Assembly: GCA_965217265.1 (NCBI GenBank)
Contig: CBDCHP010000018.1
Span: 434,001 to 498,000 of the forward strand
Origin: JAGRGG01 sp965217265
GTDB taxonomy: Bacteria; Pseudomonadota; Alphaproteobacteria; Geminicoccales; Geminicoccaceae
Length of the DNA stretch: 64,000 nt
Direction of reading: 5' to 3'
A program made the translations under genes and the position numbers. This document shows positions 7,435-16,295 of the stretch, in pieces. Each line of letters starts with the position of its first letter. Positions within the stretch are counted from its first letter, which is position 1. Below the pieces are notes generated by a model, which ran no database searches, was not told the origin of the DNA, and saw nothing but the letters and a program-made list of their open reading frames with translations.

Positions 7435-8235
7435 CTAGCCGGCGTACTTATCGTGCATCTTGGTGGCGAACGGCGTCGTCGGCACGTCGTACTCGGCCTC
7501 CAGGTCGAGGATGCGGCCGCTCTCGTGCCAGTCCTCGATGATGGCGCTCATCTTGTCGGCGAACGCGTCCTCGCCCTTGGCGACCGCGATGCCCCAGGGC
7601 GCGTCGTCGATCGTCTCGAACGGTATCTCGTAGTCGGCGTAGGCGGGCTCGCCCAGGCGCGAGATCAAGAAGCTGTCGTCGTAGACGAAGCCGACGCAGC
7701 GGCCCTGCTGCAAAGCGTTCAGCGCCTCGGCCGTGCCCTTGAAGGCGATGACCTCGGCGCCGAACTCCTGCTCGGTCTTGCGGTTATAAAAGGCGCCCTG
7801 GATGCCGCAGATCGGCGCGCCTTCGAGGTCGCTCCATTCCTTGAAGCCGACCGACTCGCGGGCGAGCACGTTGGTGCCGGACGCGTAGTAGTTCGGCTCG
7901 ACGACGCGCACCACCTCGCGGCGCTCGGGCGTGTCGGTCATGGTGGCGATCATCAAGTCGATCCGGCCCTGCTCCAAGAACTGCATCCGGTTCGACGAGA
8001 CGACCGGGATCAGTTCGAGCCCGACGCCGAGTTCGTCGGCGACGTCTTGCGCGAGGTCGGGCTCGATGCCGACGATCTCGCCGTTCTCGTTAAGGTAACC
8101 GTAGGGCTTGTAGTCGGCCTTGACCCCGACGCGCAGCGTGCCGCGCTCTTTGATCTCGTCCAAGCCGTCCGCCGACGCCGCGCCGGCACCCAGAACCGCC
8201 AGGACGACGAGCGCGCCCAGAACTTGCTTCAACAT
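7435..8235 (-). CDS. Polar amino acid ABC transporter, periplasmic substrate-binding protein
   Basis: A family 3 solute-binding protein, 266 residues. The chosen ATG at 8235 gives a clean signal peptide (MLKQVLGALVVLAVLGAGAA, then SADG) and is preceded by GGGAGAGA; starting further upstream would bury the signal peptide. The mature part contains GTLRVGVKADYKPYGY, DLAQDVADELGV and DLMIATMTDTPERRE, the usual ligand-site blocks. It is the first gene of the transporter operon. Confidence 0.92.
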   Translation of the reverse strand: MLKQVLGALVVLAVLGAGAASADGLDEIKERGTLRVGVKADYKPYGYLNENGEIVGIEPDLAQDVADELGVGLELIPVVSSNRMQFLEQGRIDLMIATMTDTPERREVVRVVEPNYYASGTNVLARESVGFKEWSDLEGAPICGIQGAFYNRKTEQEFGAEVIAFKGTAEALNALQQGRCVGFVYDDSFLISRLGEPAYADYEIPFETIDDAPWGIAVAKGEDAFADKMSAIIEDWHESGRILDLEAEYDVPTTPFATKMHDKYAG

Positions 8236-8425
8236 ATGCTTCTCTCCCGCTTTGGCGACCCATAGAAGACACTGCAAGGCGGGCTGGCAATAGCTTAATA
8301 GCCCGGTGCAGTCCCACCGCACCAACATCGGCGCCGTACCGCCGACGGCACGTCCGGTTAGAGCTTTGGGGTCTTGGTAGCGGCGCGTCGCCGCCAGAAC
8401 CGAGGGCCGGCCGAAATCAGGCGCC

Positions 8426-10222
8426 TTACCCCGCGCGCTTCGCCGCCGGCCCGTCGCCGCCGGCGAGGTTGTGCGCGGTGTTGACGAGCCCGATGTGCGA
8501 GAGCGCTTGCGGGATGTTGCCGATCAAGCGTTTGCGGCCCGGGTCGTACTCCTCGGACAACAGGCCGAGGTCGTTGCGCAGGCCCGCGTTGCGCTCGAAC
8601 TGGGCCAGGGCCTTGTCCCGCTGCCCCGTCATGGCGTAGGCGTCGGCGAGCCAGAAGCCGCAGGCGACGAAGGCCCCCTCCGCGCCGAAGGCGCCGCCCT
8701 CGCTCTCGCCCGGTCGGTAGCGCCAGACGAGGCCGTCCTCGGCCAGTTCCCGCTCGACAGCGGCGATCGTGCCCAAGACCCGCGGGTCGTCCCAGGGCAG
8801 GAAGCCCAGTTGCGGGATCAGCAGCGCCGAGGCGTCGAGTTCCTCGGTCGCGTAGTGCTGGACGAAGGACCCCTTCCTCGCGTTCCACCCCCTTTCCAGC
8901 ACTTGGGCACGGATCTTCTCGCGCAGTTCGCGCCAGCGCCCGACCGGCCCGTCGAGGTTCCAGTTCTCGACCGAGCGCACCGCGCGGTCGAACGCGACCC
9001 AGGCCATGACCTTGGAGTAGGTGAACTGTTTGGGCTCGCCCCGGCTCTCCCACAGGCCTTGGTCCGGCCGCTCCCAGACCGTTTCGAGGTGGTCGAGGAG
9101 CGCGCGTTGCAGCCGCCAGCCATCGCCGTCGGCCTCCAGCCCCTCGCGGCGGGCGACGTAGAGGGCGTCGATCAGTTCGCCGAACAGGTCGAGCTGGAAC
9201 TGGCTCGAAGCGCCGTTGCCGGTGCGAACCGGCCGGCTGCCGGCGTAGCCGGGAAGCCAGTCGAGCTCGCGCTCCGGCAGGTCGCGCTCGCCGGTGAGGC
9301 CGTACATGATCTGGAGTTGCGACGGCTCGCCCGCCGCCGCGCGCAGCAGCCAGCCGCGCCAGTCGCGCGCCTCCTCCCGGTAGCCGCTGTGCAACAGCGT
9401 CAGCAGGGTGAAGGTGGCGTCCCTGATCCAGCAGTAGCGGTAGTCCCAGTTGCGCTTGCCGCCGATGTGCTCGGGCAGGGACGTCGTGGCCGCGGCGACG
9501 ATGGCGCCGCTCGGGCGGTAGGTCAGGGCCTTGAGGAGGGCGAGCGAGCGCCGCGCCGCGTCGGCGTGATCGGTCTGCGGCAGCCCGCAGCGCCCGATCC
9601 AGTCGCGCCAGCGCGTCAACGTGTCGGCCAGGGCTTCTCGCGGGTCGCTGACCGGGCGTTGCGGTTCGAGCGTCGGGTGGTAGGCCAGCGTGAAGGGCAC
9701 CGTCTCGCCCTCGGCGACGGCGAAGGCGGCCGTGACGGCGCCCTCCCGCTCGGCGAGCGCCACGGGCGTCACCAGCTCGACGGCGTCGGGGCCGGCGACG
9801 GCGCTGAGCCCGTCGTCGCGCCGGCGCAGCCAGGGGATGGTGCGGCCGTAGCCGAAGCGCGGGACGAACGTCATGCGCATGGGCACCCGCCCCTTCACGC
9901 CCCGCACCAGCCGCACGATCTCGGTCTCGTTCTTGTCACCCCCCAGCGGCATGAAGTCGATCAGGAGCGCGGTGCCCTCGGCGGTGACGAAGGTGGTCTC
10001 CAAGACCAGCGTCGCGTCGAGGTAGCGCTGGGTGGTGCGCTCCACGCCGCCCTCGGGCGCGATCTGCCAGTATCCCTGCCCGGCCCCGCCGAGCAGGGCG
10101 GCGAAGCAGGCCCCGCCGTCGAAGCGGGGCAGGCACAGCCAGTCGATCGCGCCGTCGCGCGCGACGAGGGCGCCCGTGTGCAGATTGCCGATGAAGCCGT
10201 AGTCTTCAAGGGGCTTGCTCAA
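8426..10222 (-). CDS. Glycoside hydrolase family 15 protein (glucoamylase/trehalase-like)
   Basis: A 598-residue cytoplasmic-type GH15 enzyme without signal peptide. The start, KPLEDYGFIGNLHTGALVA, and DGAIDWLCLPRFDGGACFAA are the standard opening of this group. The (alpha/alpha)6 barrel motifs GKRNWDYRYCWIRDATFTL and GLWESRGEPKQFTYSKVMAW are intact. Members hydrolyse trehalose or alpha-glucans, and sequence alone does not decide which. The gene is divergent from the cluster starting at 10359. Confidence 0.9.
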   Translation of the reverse strand: MSKPLEDYGFIGNLHTGALVARDGAIDWLCLPRFDGGACFAALLGGAGQGYWQIAPEGGVERTTQRYLDATLVLETTFVTAEGTALLIDFMPLGGDKNETEIVRLVRGVKGRVPMRMTFVPRFGYGRTIPWLRRRDDGLSAVAGPDAVELVTPVALAEREGAVTAAFAVAEGETVPFTLAYHPTLEPQRPVSDPREALADTLTRWRDWIGRCGLPQTDHADAARRSLALLKALTYRPSGAIVAAATTSLPEHIGGKRNWDYRYCWIRDATFTLLTLLHSGYREEARDWRGWLLRAAAGEPSQLQIMYGLTGERDLPERELDWLPGYAGSRPVRTGNGASSQFQLDLFGELIDALYVARREGLEADGDGWRLQRALLDHLETVWERPDQGLWESRGEPKQFTYSKVMAWVAFDRAVRSVENWNLDGPVGRWRELREKIRAQVLERGWNARKGSFVQHYATEELDASALLIPQLGFLPWDDPRVLGTIAAVERELAEDGLVWRYRPGESEGGAFGAEGAFVACGFWLADAYAMTGQRDKALAQFERNAGLRNDLGLLSEEYDPGRKRLIGNIPQALSHIGLVNTAHNLAGGDGPAAKRAG

Positions 10223-10358
10223 CGTCGTTCCATCCCTTCGCCAATGCCCGCGAGACGAGATGTCGCGCCCGCCGACGGGATATTAGGCGAATTTCACGCC
10301 CTATCCATGCAGCCGACGGCCGCAGTAGGTGTTGGTTCGCGAGGAAGGAAGCGAGACC

Positions 10359-11324
10359 ATGCAACGACGGCCGACCCCCTGCTCGCCCCACCTGCCGCCG
10401 GCACGCGCGCCCGCACCCTCGCATCGGTCCTGGGCGGCGCCGGCCGTCTGGGGCGGGGCGGCGGCACTCGCCGGCGTCGCGCTCGGCGCCGCGTGGCTCG
10501 GCCGGCGCCCGCGCCGGCCGGATCGGCGCCGGGCCGAGGCTTTCGCCGGGCGCCGGCTCGACGAGGCGTCGAGGATGCTGGCGCTGAGCGTCGTCGCCGA
10601 CAGCGCGCTCGAACACTATCGCGGCGGCTTCCACGACCCGTTCATGTACGCGGCCCCCGCCGCGGCGGGGCTGTCGCTCCTGGCCTCGAACGATGCGCGG
10701 GGTTCGGGTTCCATCCACGCCGCCGCGATCCTCGCCGGGCTCGCCGGCACCGGCTTTCACCTCTACAACGTGATGACCCGCCGAGGCGGCCTCACCTGGA
10801 ACAACATGTTCTACGGCGCCCCCCTCGGCGCCCCGGCGGCACTCTCCTTGTCCGGCCTCGCCGGGCTCGCGGCGACCGGCTTGCGCCGCGAGGCGCGGCA
10901 AGGCGCGCCGCCCCGGCTGCTGGGTCTGCCGGCGGCGCCCGTGGTCGCGGCCGGCACCGTGGCCGGGCTGCTCGGCACCACGGCCGAGGTGGCGCTGCTG
11001 CACTTTAGGGGTTCTTTTCAAGACCCTTGGATGTACGTGCCCGTGACGCTGCCCCCCGTCGCCGCCGCCGTCCTGGCGCTCGCCTTCCTGCGGCCCGAGC
11101 CGGCGCTGCGCGCGGCCGCCCGCCGGCTGCTCGAAGCGACCGCGGTGATGGGCCTCGCCGGCCCCGGCTTTCACGCCTACGGCATCCACCGCAACATGGG
11201 CGGCTGGGGCAACTGGAGCCAGATGATCCTGCAAGGCCCGCCGTTGCCGGCCCCGCCGAGCTTCACCGGCGTGGCGCTCGCGGGCCTCGGCGCCCTCGAC
11301 CTGCAAGCGGAGGAGGCCCGATGA
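10359..11324 (+). CDS. Membrane protein with two internal repeats, linked to a GMC oxidoreductase
   Basis: I do not recognise a named family. The 321-residue product has several hydrophobic segments after a proline-rich basic N-terminus. It contains two related halves: ALEHYRGGFHDPFMY near the middle is echoed later by ALLHFRGSFQDPWMY, and GTGFHLYNVMTRRGG by GPGFHAYGIHRNMGG. This indicates an ancient internal duplication with conserved histidines and aromatic residues. The ATG at 10359 follows AGGAAGGAAG and is preferred over an upstream start at 10329. Its stop overlaps the next gene's ATG, so it probably anchors or serves the oxidoreductase. Confidence 0.7.
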   Translation: MQRRPTPCSPHLPPARAPAPSHRSWAAPAVWGGAAALAGVALGAAWLGRRPRRPDRRRAEAFAGRRLDEASRMLALSVVADSALEHYRGGFHDPFMYAAPAAAGLSLLASNDARGSGSIHAAAILAGLAGTGFHLYNVMTRRGGLTWNNMFYGAPLGAPAALSLSGLAGLAATGLRREARQGAPPRLLGLPAAPVVAAGTVAGLLGTTAEVALLHFRGSFQDPWMYVPVTLPPVAAAVLALAFLRPEPALRAAARRLLEATAVMGLAGPGFHAYGIHRNMGGWGNWSQMILQGPPLPAPPSFTGVALAGLGALDLQAEEAR

Positions 11325-11938
11325 GCGGCTTCAAGACGCCCTATCCGGGCTACGACGTGCTCGACAAGTGGAACACGCCGTCCTGGAACCCGGCGACGCG
11401 CGAGGTCGTGGCCGAGCGCCTCGCGGCGGTCCCCGAGCGCCGCTTCTTCGACGCGCACGAGTGGCGGACGCTGGAGGCGGTCTGCGGGCGCCTGATCCCG
11501 CAGCCCGAGCGCCGCGAGCCCGTACCGATCGTGCCCTGGATCGACGACAAGCTCCACCGCCACCAGAGCGACGGCTGGCGCGAGGCGTCGATGCCGCCGA
11601 TGGAGGACGCCTGGCGGCGCTTCCTCAAGGGCCTGGACCAGGCGGCGGAACACCGCTTCAAGCGAAGCTTCGCCGATCTCGACGGCGCGTGGCAGGACAC
11701 CCTGCTCCGCGCCGTGCAGGAGGGCGGGGCCGAGGGGGCGGCCTGGGGGGACATGTCGCAGAAGACCTTCTTCAAGGACGGCCTGCTGCACGAGGTCGTC
11801 GGCGTCTACTACGCCCACCCGGCAGCCTGGAGCGAGATCGGCTTCGGCGGCCCCGCCAGCCCGCGCGGCTACGTGCGCCTGGGCGCCGACCGCCGCGACG
11901 CTTGGGAAGCCAAGGAGGAGCAAGGCCGTGTACGCTGA
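11321..11938 (+). CDS. Gluconate 2-dehydrogenase subunit 3-type protein
   Basis: A 205-residue protein of the small-subunit family that accompanies membrane-linked GMC dehydrogenases. Supporting features are FFDAHEWRTLEAVCGRLIPQ, VPWIDDKLHRHQSDGWREAS and KTFFKDGLLHEVVGVYYAHP, followed by WSEIGFGGPASPRGYVRL, the family's C-terminal block. No Tat signal is visible, unlike many relatives. The ATG at 11321 overlaps the preceding stop, and the 3' end overlaps the GMC gene by 11 bp. Confidence 0.82.
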   Translation: MSGFKTPYPGYDVLDKWNTPSWNPATREVVAERLAAVPERRFFDAHEWRTLEAVCGRLIPQPERREPVPIVPWIDDKLHRHQSDGWREASMPPMEDAWRRFLKGLDQAAEHRFKRSFADLDGAWQDTLLRAVQEGGAEGAAWGDMSQKTFFKDGLLHEVVGVYYAHPAAWSEIGFGGPASPRGYVRLGADRRDAWEAKEEQGRVR

Positions 11939-13595
11939 GGATACCCCCCGCGCCCAGGACGGCCGCGCGCCCGACGTGTTTCGGTTCGGCGGCTGGGTGC
12001 CGATGCGCTGCTTCGACGACGAGGACGAGGTCGACTTCGCCGTCGTCGGCACCGGGGCCGGCGGCGGCACGCTGGCGGCGCGCCTGGCCGAGGCCGGCTT
12101 CACGGTCGTCGCCTTCGACGTCGGGGCCTTCTATCGCCCCTTGGAGGACTTCGCCTCCGACGAGCGCGCGCAGGGCAAGCTCTACTGGCGCGACGATCGG
12201 GTCTCCGGCGGCGAGCACCCGATCTCGCTCGGCTCGAACAATTCCGGCCAAGCCGTCGGCGGCAGCACGGTCCACTTCCAGATGGTGACGCTGCGCTTTC
12301 GGCCCGAGTGGTTCAAGGCGCGGACCGCACTCGGCTACGGCCGCGACTGGCCGATCGACTGGCGCGAGATGTGGGGCTACTACGAGCGCGCCGAGGACGC
12401 GCTCAAGATCTCGGGGCCCATCCACTACCCCTGGGGCCCCCCGCGCGGCCGCTACCCCTACCGCGCGCACGAGGTCAACGCGGCCGGCCTCGTCCTCGCG
12501 CGCGGCGCCGAGCGCATGGGGGTATCCTGGGCCGCCACCCCGCTCGCCACGCTCTCGGCCCCGCGCGGGCTGGCGCACCCTTGCGTCTACCGCGGCTTTT
12601 GCAAGTCGGGCTGCTCGACCAACGCCAAGCAGAGCGCCCTCAACACCTACGTCCCGAGGGCGCTCCACGCCGGGGCCGAGATCCGCGACCTCGCCATGGT
12701 CGGGGGGATCGAGACGAACGGCGACCGCGCGACGGGCGTCGTCTACCACCGAAACGGGCGCTGGCGCCGGCAGCGGGCGCGAAACGTCGTCGTCGCCGGC
12801 TACTCGATCGAGACCCCGCGCCTGCTGTTAAACTCTGGCACGGCCCGCTTCCCCGACGGCCTCGCCAACGCCAACGGCCTCGTCGGCAAGAGCCTGATGG
12901 TCCACGCCAACCACGCCGTCTGGGGCGAGATGGAGGAGGAGATCCGCTGGTACAAGGGGCCGCCCTCGATGGCGGTCTGCGAGCACTGGAACTACGACGA
13001 CGACAAGGACTTCGACGGCGGCTACGCCTTCATGAGCCAGGGGCCGCTGCCGGTCGACTTCGCCCAGAGCTTCGCCGGCAACACCGGCATCTGGGGCACG
13101 GAGCTGCGCCGCCGCATGGCGCGCTACAACCATATGGCGGGCCTCAAGATCGTCGGCGAGACCATGCCGCAGGAGAAGAACCGGGTCGAACTCGCCGACG
13201 AGACCGACCGTTTCGGCCTGCCCATCGCCAAGGTCACGTTCGGCTACTGCGACAACGACAAACGGCTCTACGAGCACTCCTTGCGCTACATGCGCCGGAT
13301 GCTCGAATCGGCGGGCGCGAACGACCTGTTCGAGACCGCGAGCACGGCGCACCTGATGGGCGGCTGCGCCATGGGCCGCACCCCGAAGGACGGCGTCACC
13401 GACCCCGACGGCCGCACCTGGGACGTCGACAACCTGTGGATCTGCGACGGCTCCTTGTTCCCGACCGCGGGCGGGGTCAACCCGTCGCTCACCATCTTCG
13501 CCATGGCCGAGCGCATCGCCGATCGCATCGTCGCTCTCGCCGGCCGGGGCGAGCTTGAGCGGCGCGGCCGGCGGGCGGGGCTTCAGGTCGCCTGA
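11928..13595 (+). CDS. GMC-family FAD-dependent oxidoreductase (gluconate dehydrogenase-type large subunit)
   Basis: A 555-residue flavoprotein that oxidises a sugar or alcohol. It has the FAD-binding VDFAVVGTGAGGGTLAARLA (about residues 36-55), the GMC signature region NNSGQAVGGSTVHFQM, a cysteine pair in YRGFCKSGCSTNAK, and the C-terminal TAHLMGGCAMGR and DGSLFPTAGGVNPSLTI carrying the catalytic His/Asn region. The GTG start at 11928 overlaps the small-subunit gene. With the small subunit and the repeat-containing membrane protein it forms a three-gene unit. The substrate is unknown. Confidence 0.9.
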   Translation: MYAEDTPRAQDGRAPDVFRFGGWVPMRCFDDEDEVDFAVVGTGAGGGTLAARLAEAGFTVVAFDVGAFYRPLEDFASDERAQGKLYWRDDRVSGGEHPISLGSNNSGQAVGGSTVHFQMVTLRFRPEWFKARTALGYGRDWPIDWREMWGYYERAEDALKISGPIHYPWGPPRGRYPYRAHEVNAAGLVLARGAERMGVSWAATPLATLSAPRGLAHPCVYRGFCKSGCSTNAKQSALNTYVPRALHAGAEIRDLAMVGGIETNGDRATGVVYHRNGRWRRQRARNVVVAGYSIETPRLLLNSGTARFPDGLANANGLVGKSLMVHANHAVWGEMEEEIRWYKGPPSMAVCEHWNYDDDKDFDGGYAFMSQGPLPVDFAQSFAGNTGIWGTELRRRMARYNHMAGLKIVGETMPQEKNRVELADETDRFGLPIAKVTFGYCDNDKRLYEHSLRYMRRMLESAGANDLFETASTAHLMGGCAMGRTPKDGVTDPDGRTWDVDNLWICDGSLFPTAGGVNPSLTIFAMAERIADRIVALAGRGELERRGRRAGLQVA

Positions 13596-13597
13596 AG
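13581..13597 (+). terminator. Hairpin at the end of the GMC gene
   Basis: CTTCAGG and CCTGAAG form a perfect 7-bp stem around TCG, overlapping the stop codon at 13593-13595. Directly after it (13598-13614) the minus strand reads GAACGCTTCGCGTGCGG, the outer end of the dispersed element seen at 57021. The pair lies between convergent genes and may terminate transcription, although no T tract follows. Confidence 0.4.
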
Positions 13598-13621
13598 CCG
13601 CACGCGAAGCGTTCTAAGCCC

Positions 13622-13978
13622 TCAGCGCCCGTCCGCCCCCGCCGGCGGCGGACCGGCCTCCTGTCGCACCGGACCATCCCGGTCGGGGTTCCAGTCGCGG
13701 GTGCGGTAGTCGGCGAAGGTGAGGGCGAAGAGGATGGCGAGCCAAGCAAGGCCGGCGATCGAGGCGAGGCGGAGCAGGGCACCCCCCTTGTTCAGGTGCA
13801 TGAAGAAGACGGCGACGAGCAGCGCCTTCAGGGCGGCGATGCCCATGCTGGCCCAGGCGTTGAGGGCGCCCATCGGCACGTAGGCGAGGCCCCAGGTGAG
13901 GAGCAGCAGCGCGTTCAGGGCGGCCCAGACGGCGATGCCCGGCCACCACAGGCTCTCGCGCCCGGTCGTCGCGCTCAC
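13622..13978 (-). CDS. ctaF: Cytochrome c oxidase subunit IV-type small membrane protein
   Basis: A 118-residue protein with three hydrophobic helices and the subunit IV hallmark ALKALLVAVFFMHLNKGG. The GTG at 13978 overlaps the stop of subunit III (GTGA); a longer frame from 14023 would lie inside subunit III and is not favoured. This is the last gene of the ACIII-oxidase operon. Small subunits of this type stabilise the caa3 oxidase. Confidence 0.8.
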   Translation of the reverse strand: MSATTGRESLWWPGIAVWAALNALLLLTWGLAYVPMGALNAWASMGIAALKALLVAVFFMHLNKGGALLRLASIAGLAWLAILFALTFADYRTRDWNPDRDGPVRQEAGPPPAGADGR

Positions 13979-14634
13979 TGCGCCCGCCCCGGCAGGTAGA
14001 TCATCGGGTAGAGGAAGATCCAAACGACGTCGACCAAGTGCCAGTAGAGCCCGAGCACGGTGAGCGTCGCCGAGCGCCCGACGTCGAGGCGCCCGGTCTG
14101 GATCAAGGTCCAGACGGTGAGCACGGCGGTGATCGCGATCGTGAGGTGGACGGCGTGGACGCCGGTCAGGCAGAAGTAGAGGTAGTAGAAGAGTTCGGCG
14201 CGGTGCGGCTCGGCCCCCGCCCCGGCCCCGGCGAAGACGAAGACGAAGCGCAGCCCCGGCACGAGGTCGTGCGCCCAGTCAAGGTAGTACTCGTAGCCCT
14301 TGAGCGCCAGGAAGCACACCCCCAGCGCCGCCGTCGCCAGGAGGCCGTTGGACACCGCCCGCGGCCGGTTCAACTCGCCGCCGCGCACGGCGAGCCACAT
14401 GGTGAGGCTGGAGGTGAGCAGGATCGCGGTGTTGGCCGTGCCGATCAGGACCTCGGTCTCGCGCGCCGCCGCCGTCCACGCCTCGGGATAGAGGTAGCGG
14501 TAGACGGTGTAGGCGAGCAGGAGGCCGCCGAAGAACAGGGCCTCGGTCGCGAGGAAGATCCACATGCCGAACTGGGCGGCCTGGCGCTGCTGGTCCAGGT
14601 CGTCGAACTGCTCGGTCGGCGAGGGGGCACTCAT
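13975..14634 (-). CDS. ctaE: Cytochrome c oxidase subunit III
   Basis: A 219-residue integral membrane protein, the short type of subunit III. It has GMWIFLATEALFFGGLL at the start, the conserved LTGVHAVHLTI and YWHLVDVVWIFLYPMIYL at the end, and about five to seven helices. Four-base overlaps link it to the subunit I gene upstream and the subunit IV gene downstream. Confidence 0.93.
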   Translation of the reverse strand: MSAPSPTEQFDDLDQQRQAAQFGMWIFLATEALFFGGLLLAYTVYRYLYPEAWTAAARETEVLIGTANTAILLTSSLTMWLAVRGGELNRPRAVSNGLLATAALGVCFLALKGYEYYLDWAHDLVPGLRFVFVFAGAGAGAEPHRAELFYYLYFCLTGVHAVHLTIAITAVLTVWTLIQTGRLDVGRSATLTVLGLYWHLVDVVWIFLYPMIYLPGRAQ

Positions 14635-16295
14635 CGTCCCACGTCCCCGCCGGGCGGGTTCTTGGCCGGGTGGTAGTCATAGGCTTGGGCCTCGACCACG
14701 GGCGCGCGGGCGAAGTTGAGCTTCGGCGGCGGCGAGGTCGTCCGCCACTCCAGGCCCTTCGCCCCCCAGGGGTCGTCGCCGGCGCGCTCGCCGTAGCGCA
14801 GCGACCACAAGAAGTAGACGGCCGGCATCAGGTAGGCGGCGGCGAGGATGACCGCACCCGCCGACGAGAGGACGTGGAAGGCCTGGAACTCGGGCGGATA
14901 CGCGTGGTAGCGGCGCGGCATTCCCATCCAGCCGAGCAGGTACTGGGGAAAGAAGGTCATGTTGAAGCCGAGGAACATCAAGACGGCGGCGAAGCGCGCC
15001 CAGGTTTCGGGGTAGAGCCGGCCGGTGATCTTCGGCCACCAGAAGTGCAGGGCGCCGAAGAAGGCCGAGACCATCCCGCCGACCATGACGTAGTGGAAGT
15101 GGGAGACGACGAAGTAGGTGTCGTGGACCTGCACGTCGATCGGCAGGGCGGCGAGGAAGAGGCCGGTGAGGCCCCCGAGCGTGAACAATCCTACGAAGCC
15201 CAAGGCGTAGAGCATCGGCGAGTCGAGGACGATCGAGCCGCGGTACAAGGTGGCCGTCCAGTTGAAGACCTTGATCGCCGAGGGCACGGCGATGACGTAG
15301 CTCAAGAACGAGAACACGAGCCCGGCGTACATCGACTGCCCGGCGACGAACATGTGGTGGCCCCAGACGAAGAAGCTGACGACGGCGATGCTGAGCAGCG
15401 CGTAGACCATGAACCGGTAGCCGAAGACCCGGCGCCGCGCGAAGCAGGTGATGATCTCGGTGACGACCCCCATGCCCGGCAGGATCATGATGTAGACGGC
15501 CGGGTGCGAGTAGAACCAGAACAGGTGCTCGAACAGGACGGGGTCGCCGCCCAGGGCGGGATCGAAGATGCCGACGCCCAACAGCCGCTCGACCATGATG
15601 AGGACCAGCGCCATGGCGAGCACGGGCGTTGCCATCAGCATGATGATCGCCGTCGCGTAGATCGACCAGACGAAGAGCGGCAGCCGAAACCAGCCCATGC
15701 CGGGCGCGCGCATGGTGTGCGTCGTGACGATGAAGTTGAGGCCGGTCGCGATGGTCGAGAAGCCCGAGACGAAGACGGCGAACGCCGCCGCGATGACGTG
15801 GCCGTTGGAGAACGCCGTCGAGTAGGGGGCGTAGAAGGTCCAGCCCGTGTCGACGCCGCCCGCGATCATGACGTAGAGGGCAAAGCTCCCGGCGATGGCG
15901 AACAGCCACCACGACAAGAGGTTCAGCCGCGGAAAGGCGAGGTCGCGGGCGCCGATCATCAGCGGCAAGAAGAAGTTGCCGAACGTGGTCGGGATCGCCG
16001 GGACCAAGAAGAACCAGACCATGACCACGCCGTGCAGCGTGAACAGCTTGTTGTAGCCCTCGGCCGAGACGAGGTCGCCCGCCGGCGTGAACAACTCCAG
16101 GCGGATCATGGTGGCGGCGGCACCGCCGATGAAGAAGAAGGCGGTAATCGAGGCGAAGTAGAGCCAGGCGATGCGCTTGTGATCGGTCGAGAAGATCCAC
16201 GACGCGATGCTGTGGCCGGTGTCGAAGTAGCTCGGCTTGCGGGCGCAGGCATCGCCCGAACTCGCCTGGCGCGGCAAGGCGTGCGCGGTGCTCAT
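14631..16295 (-). CDS. ctaD: Cytochrome c oxidase subunit I, A2-type (caa3)
   Basis: The heme-copper catalytic subunit, 554 residues from ATG at 16295. The motif FYSHPAVYIMILP has YS in place of the glutamate seen in HPEVYI, the mark of A2-type oxidases. Other heme and copper-B ligands are in TLHGVVMVWFFL, WGHHMF and HDTYFVVSHFHYVMVGG. Twelve or more helices are evident. The start was chosen because it overlaps the subunit II stop and opens with MSTAHALPRQ before STDHKRIAWLYF. Confidence 0.95.
   Translation of the reverse strand: MSTAHALPRQASSGDACARKPSYFDTGHSIASWIFSTDHKRIAWLYFASITAFFFIGGAAATMIRLELFTPAGDLVSAEGYNKLFTLHGVVMVWFFLVPAIPTTFGNFFLPLMIGARDLAFPRLNLLSWWLFAIAGSFALYVMIAGGVDTGWTFYAPYSTAFSNGHVIAAAFAVFVSGFSTIATGLNFIVTTHTMRAPGMGWFRLPLFVWSIYATAIIMLMATPVLAMALVLIMVERLLGVGIFDPALGGDPVLFEHLFWFYSHPAVYIMILPGMGVVTEIITCFARRRVFGYRFMVYALLSIAVVSFFVWGHHMFVAGQSMYAGLVFSFLSYVIAVPSAIKVFNWTATLYRGSIVLDSPMLYALGFVGLFTLGGLTGLFLAALPIDVQVHDTYFVVSHFHYVMVGGMVSAFFGALHFWWPKITGRLYPETWARFAAVLMFLGFNMTFFPQYLLGWMGMPRRYHAYPPEFQAFHVLSSAGAVILAAAYLMPAVYFLWSLRYGERAGDDPWGAKGLEWRTTSPPPKLNFARAPVVEAQAYDYHPAKNPPGGDVGR

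Noticed and set aside
8471..11008. Very long open frame on the plus strand opposite the GH15 gene
   Set aside because: It runs antisense to a well-conserved GH15 protein and into the next gene in the wrong frame. The product is arginine/alanine-rich without motifs, as expected for shadows in very GC-rich DNA.
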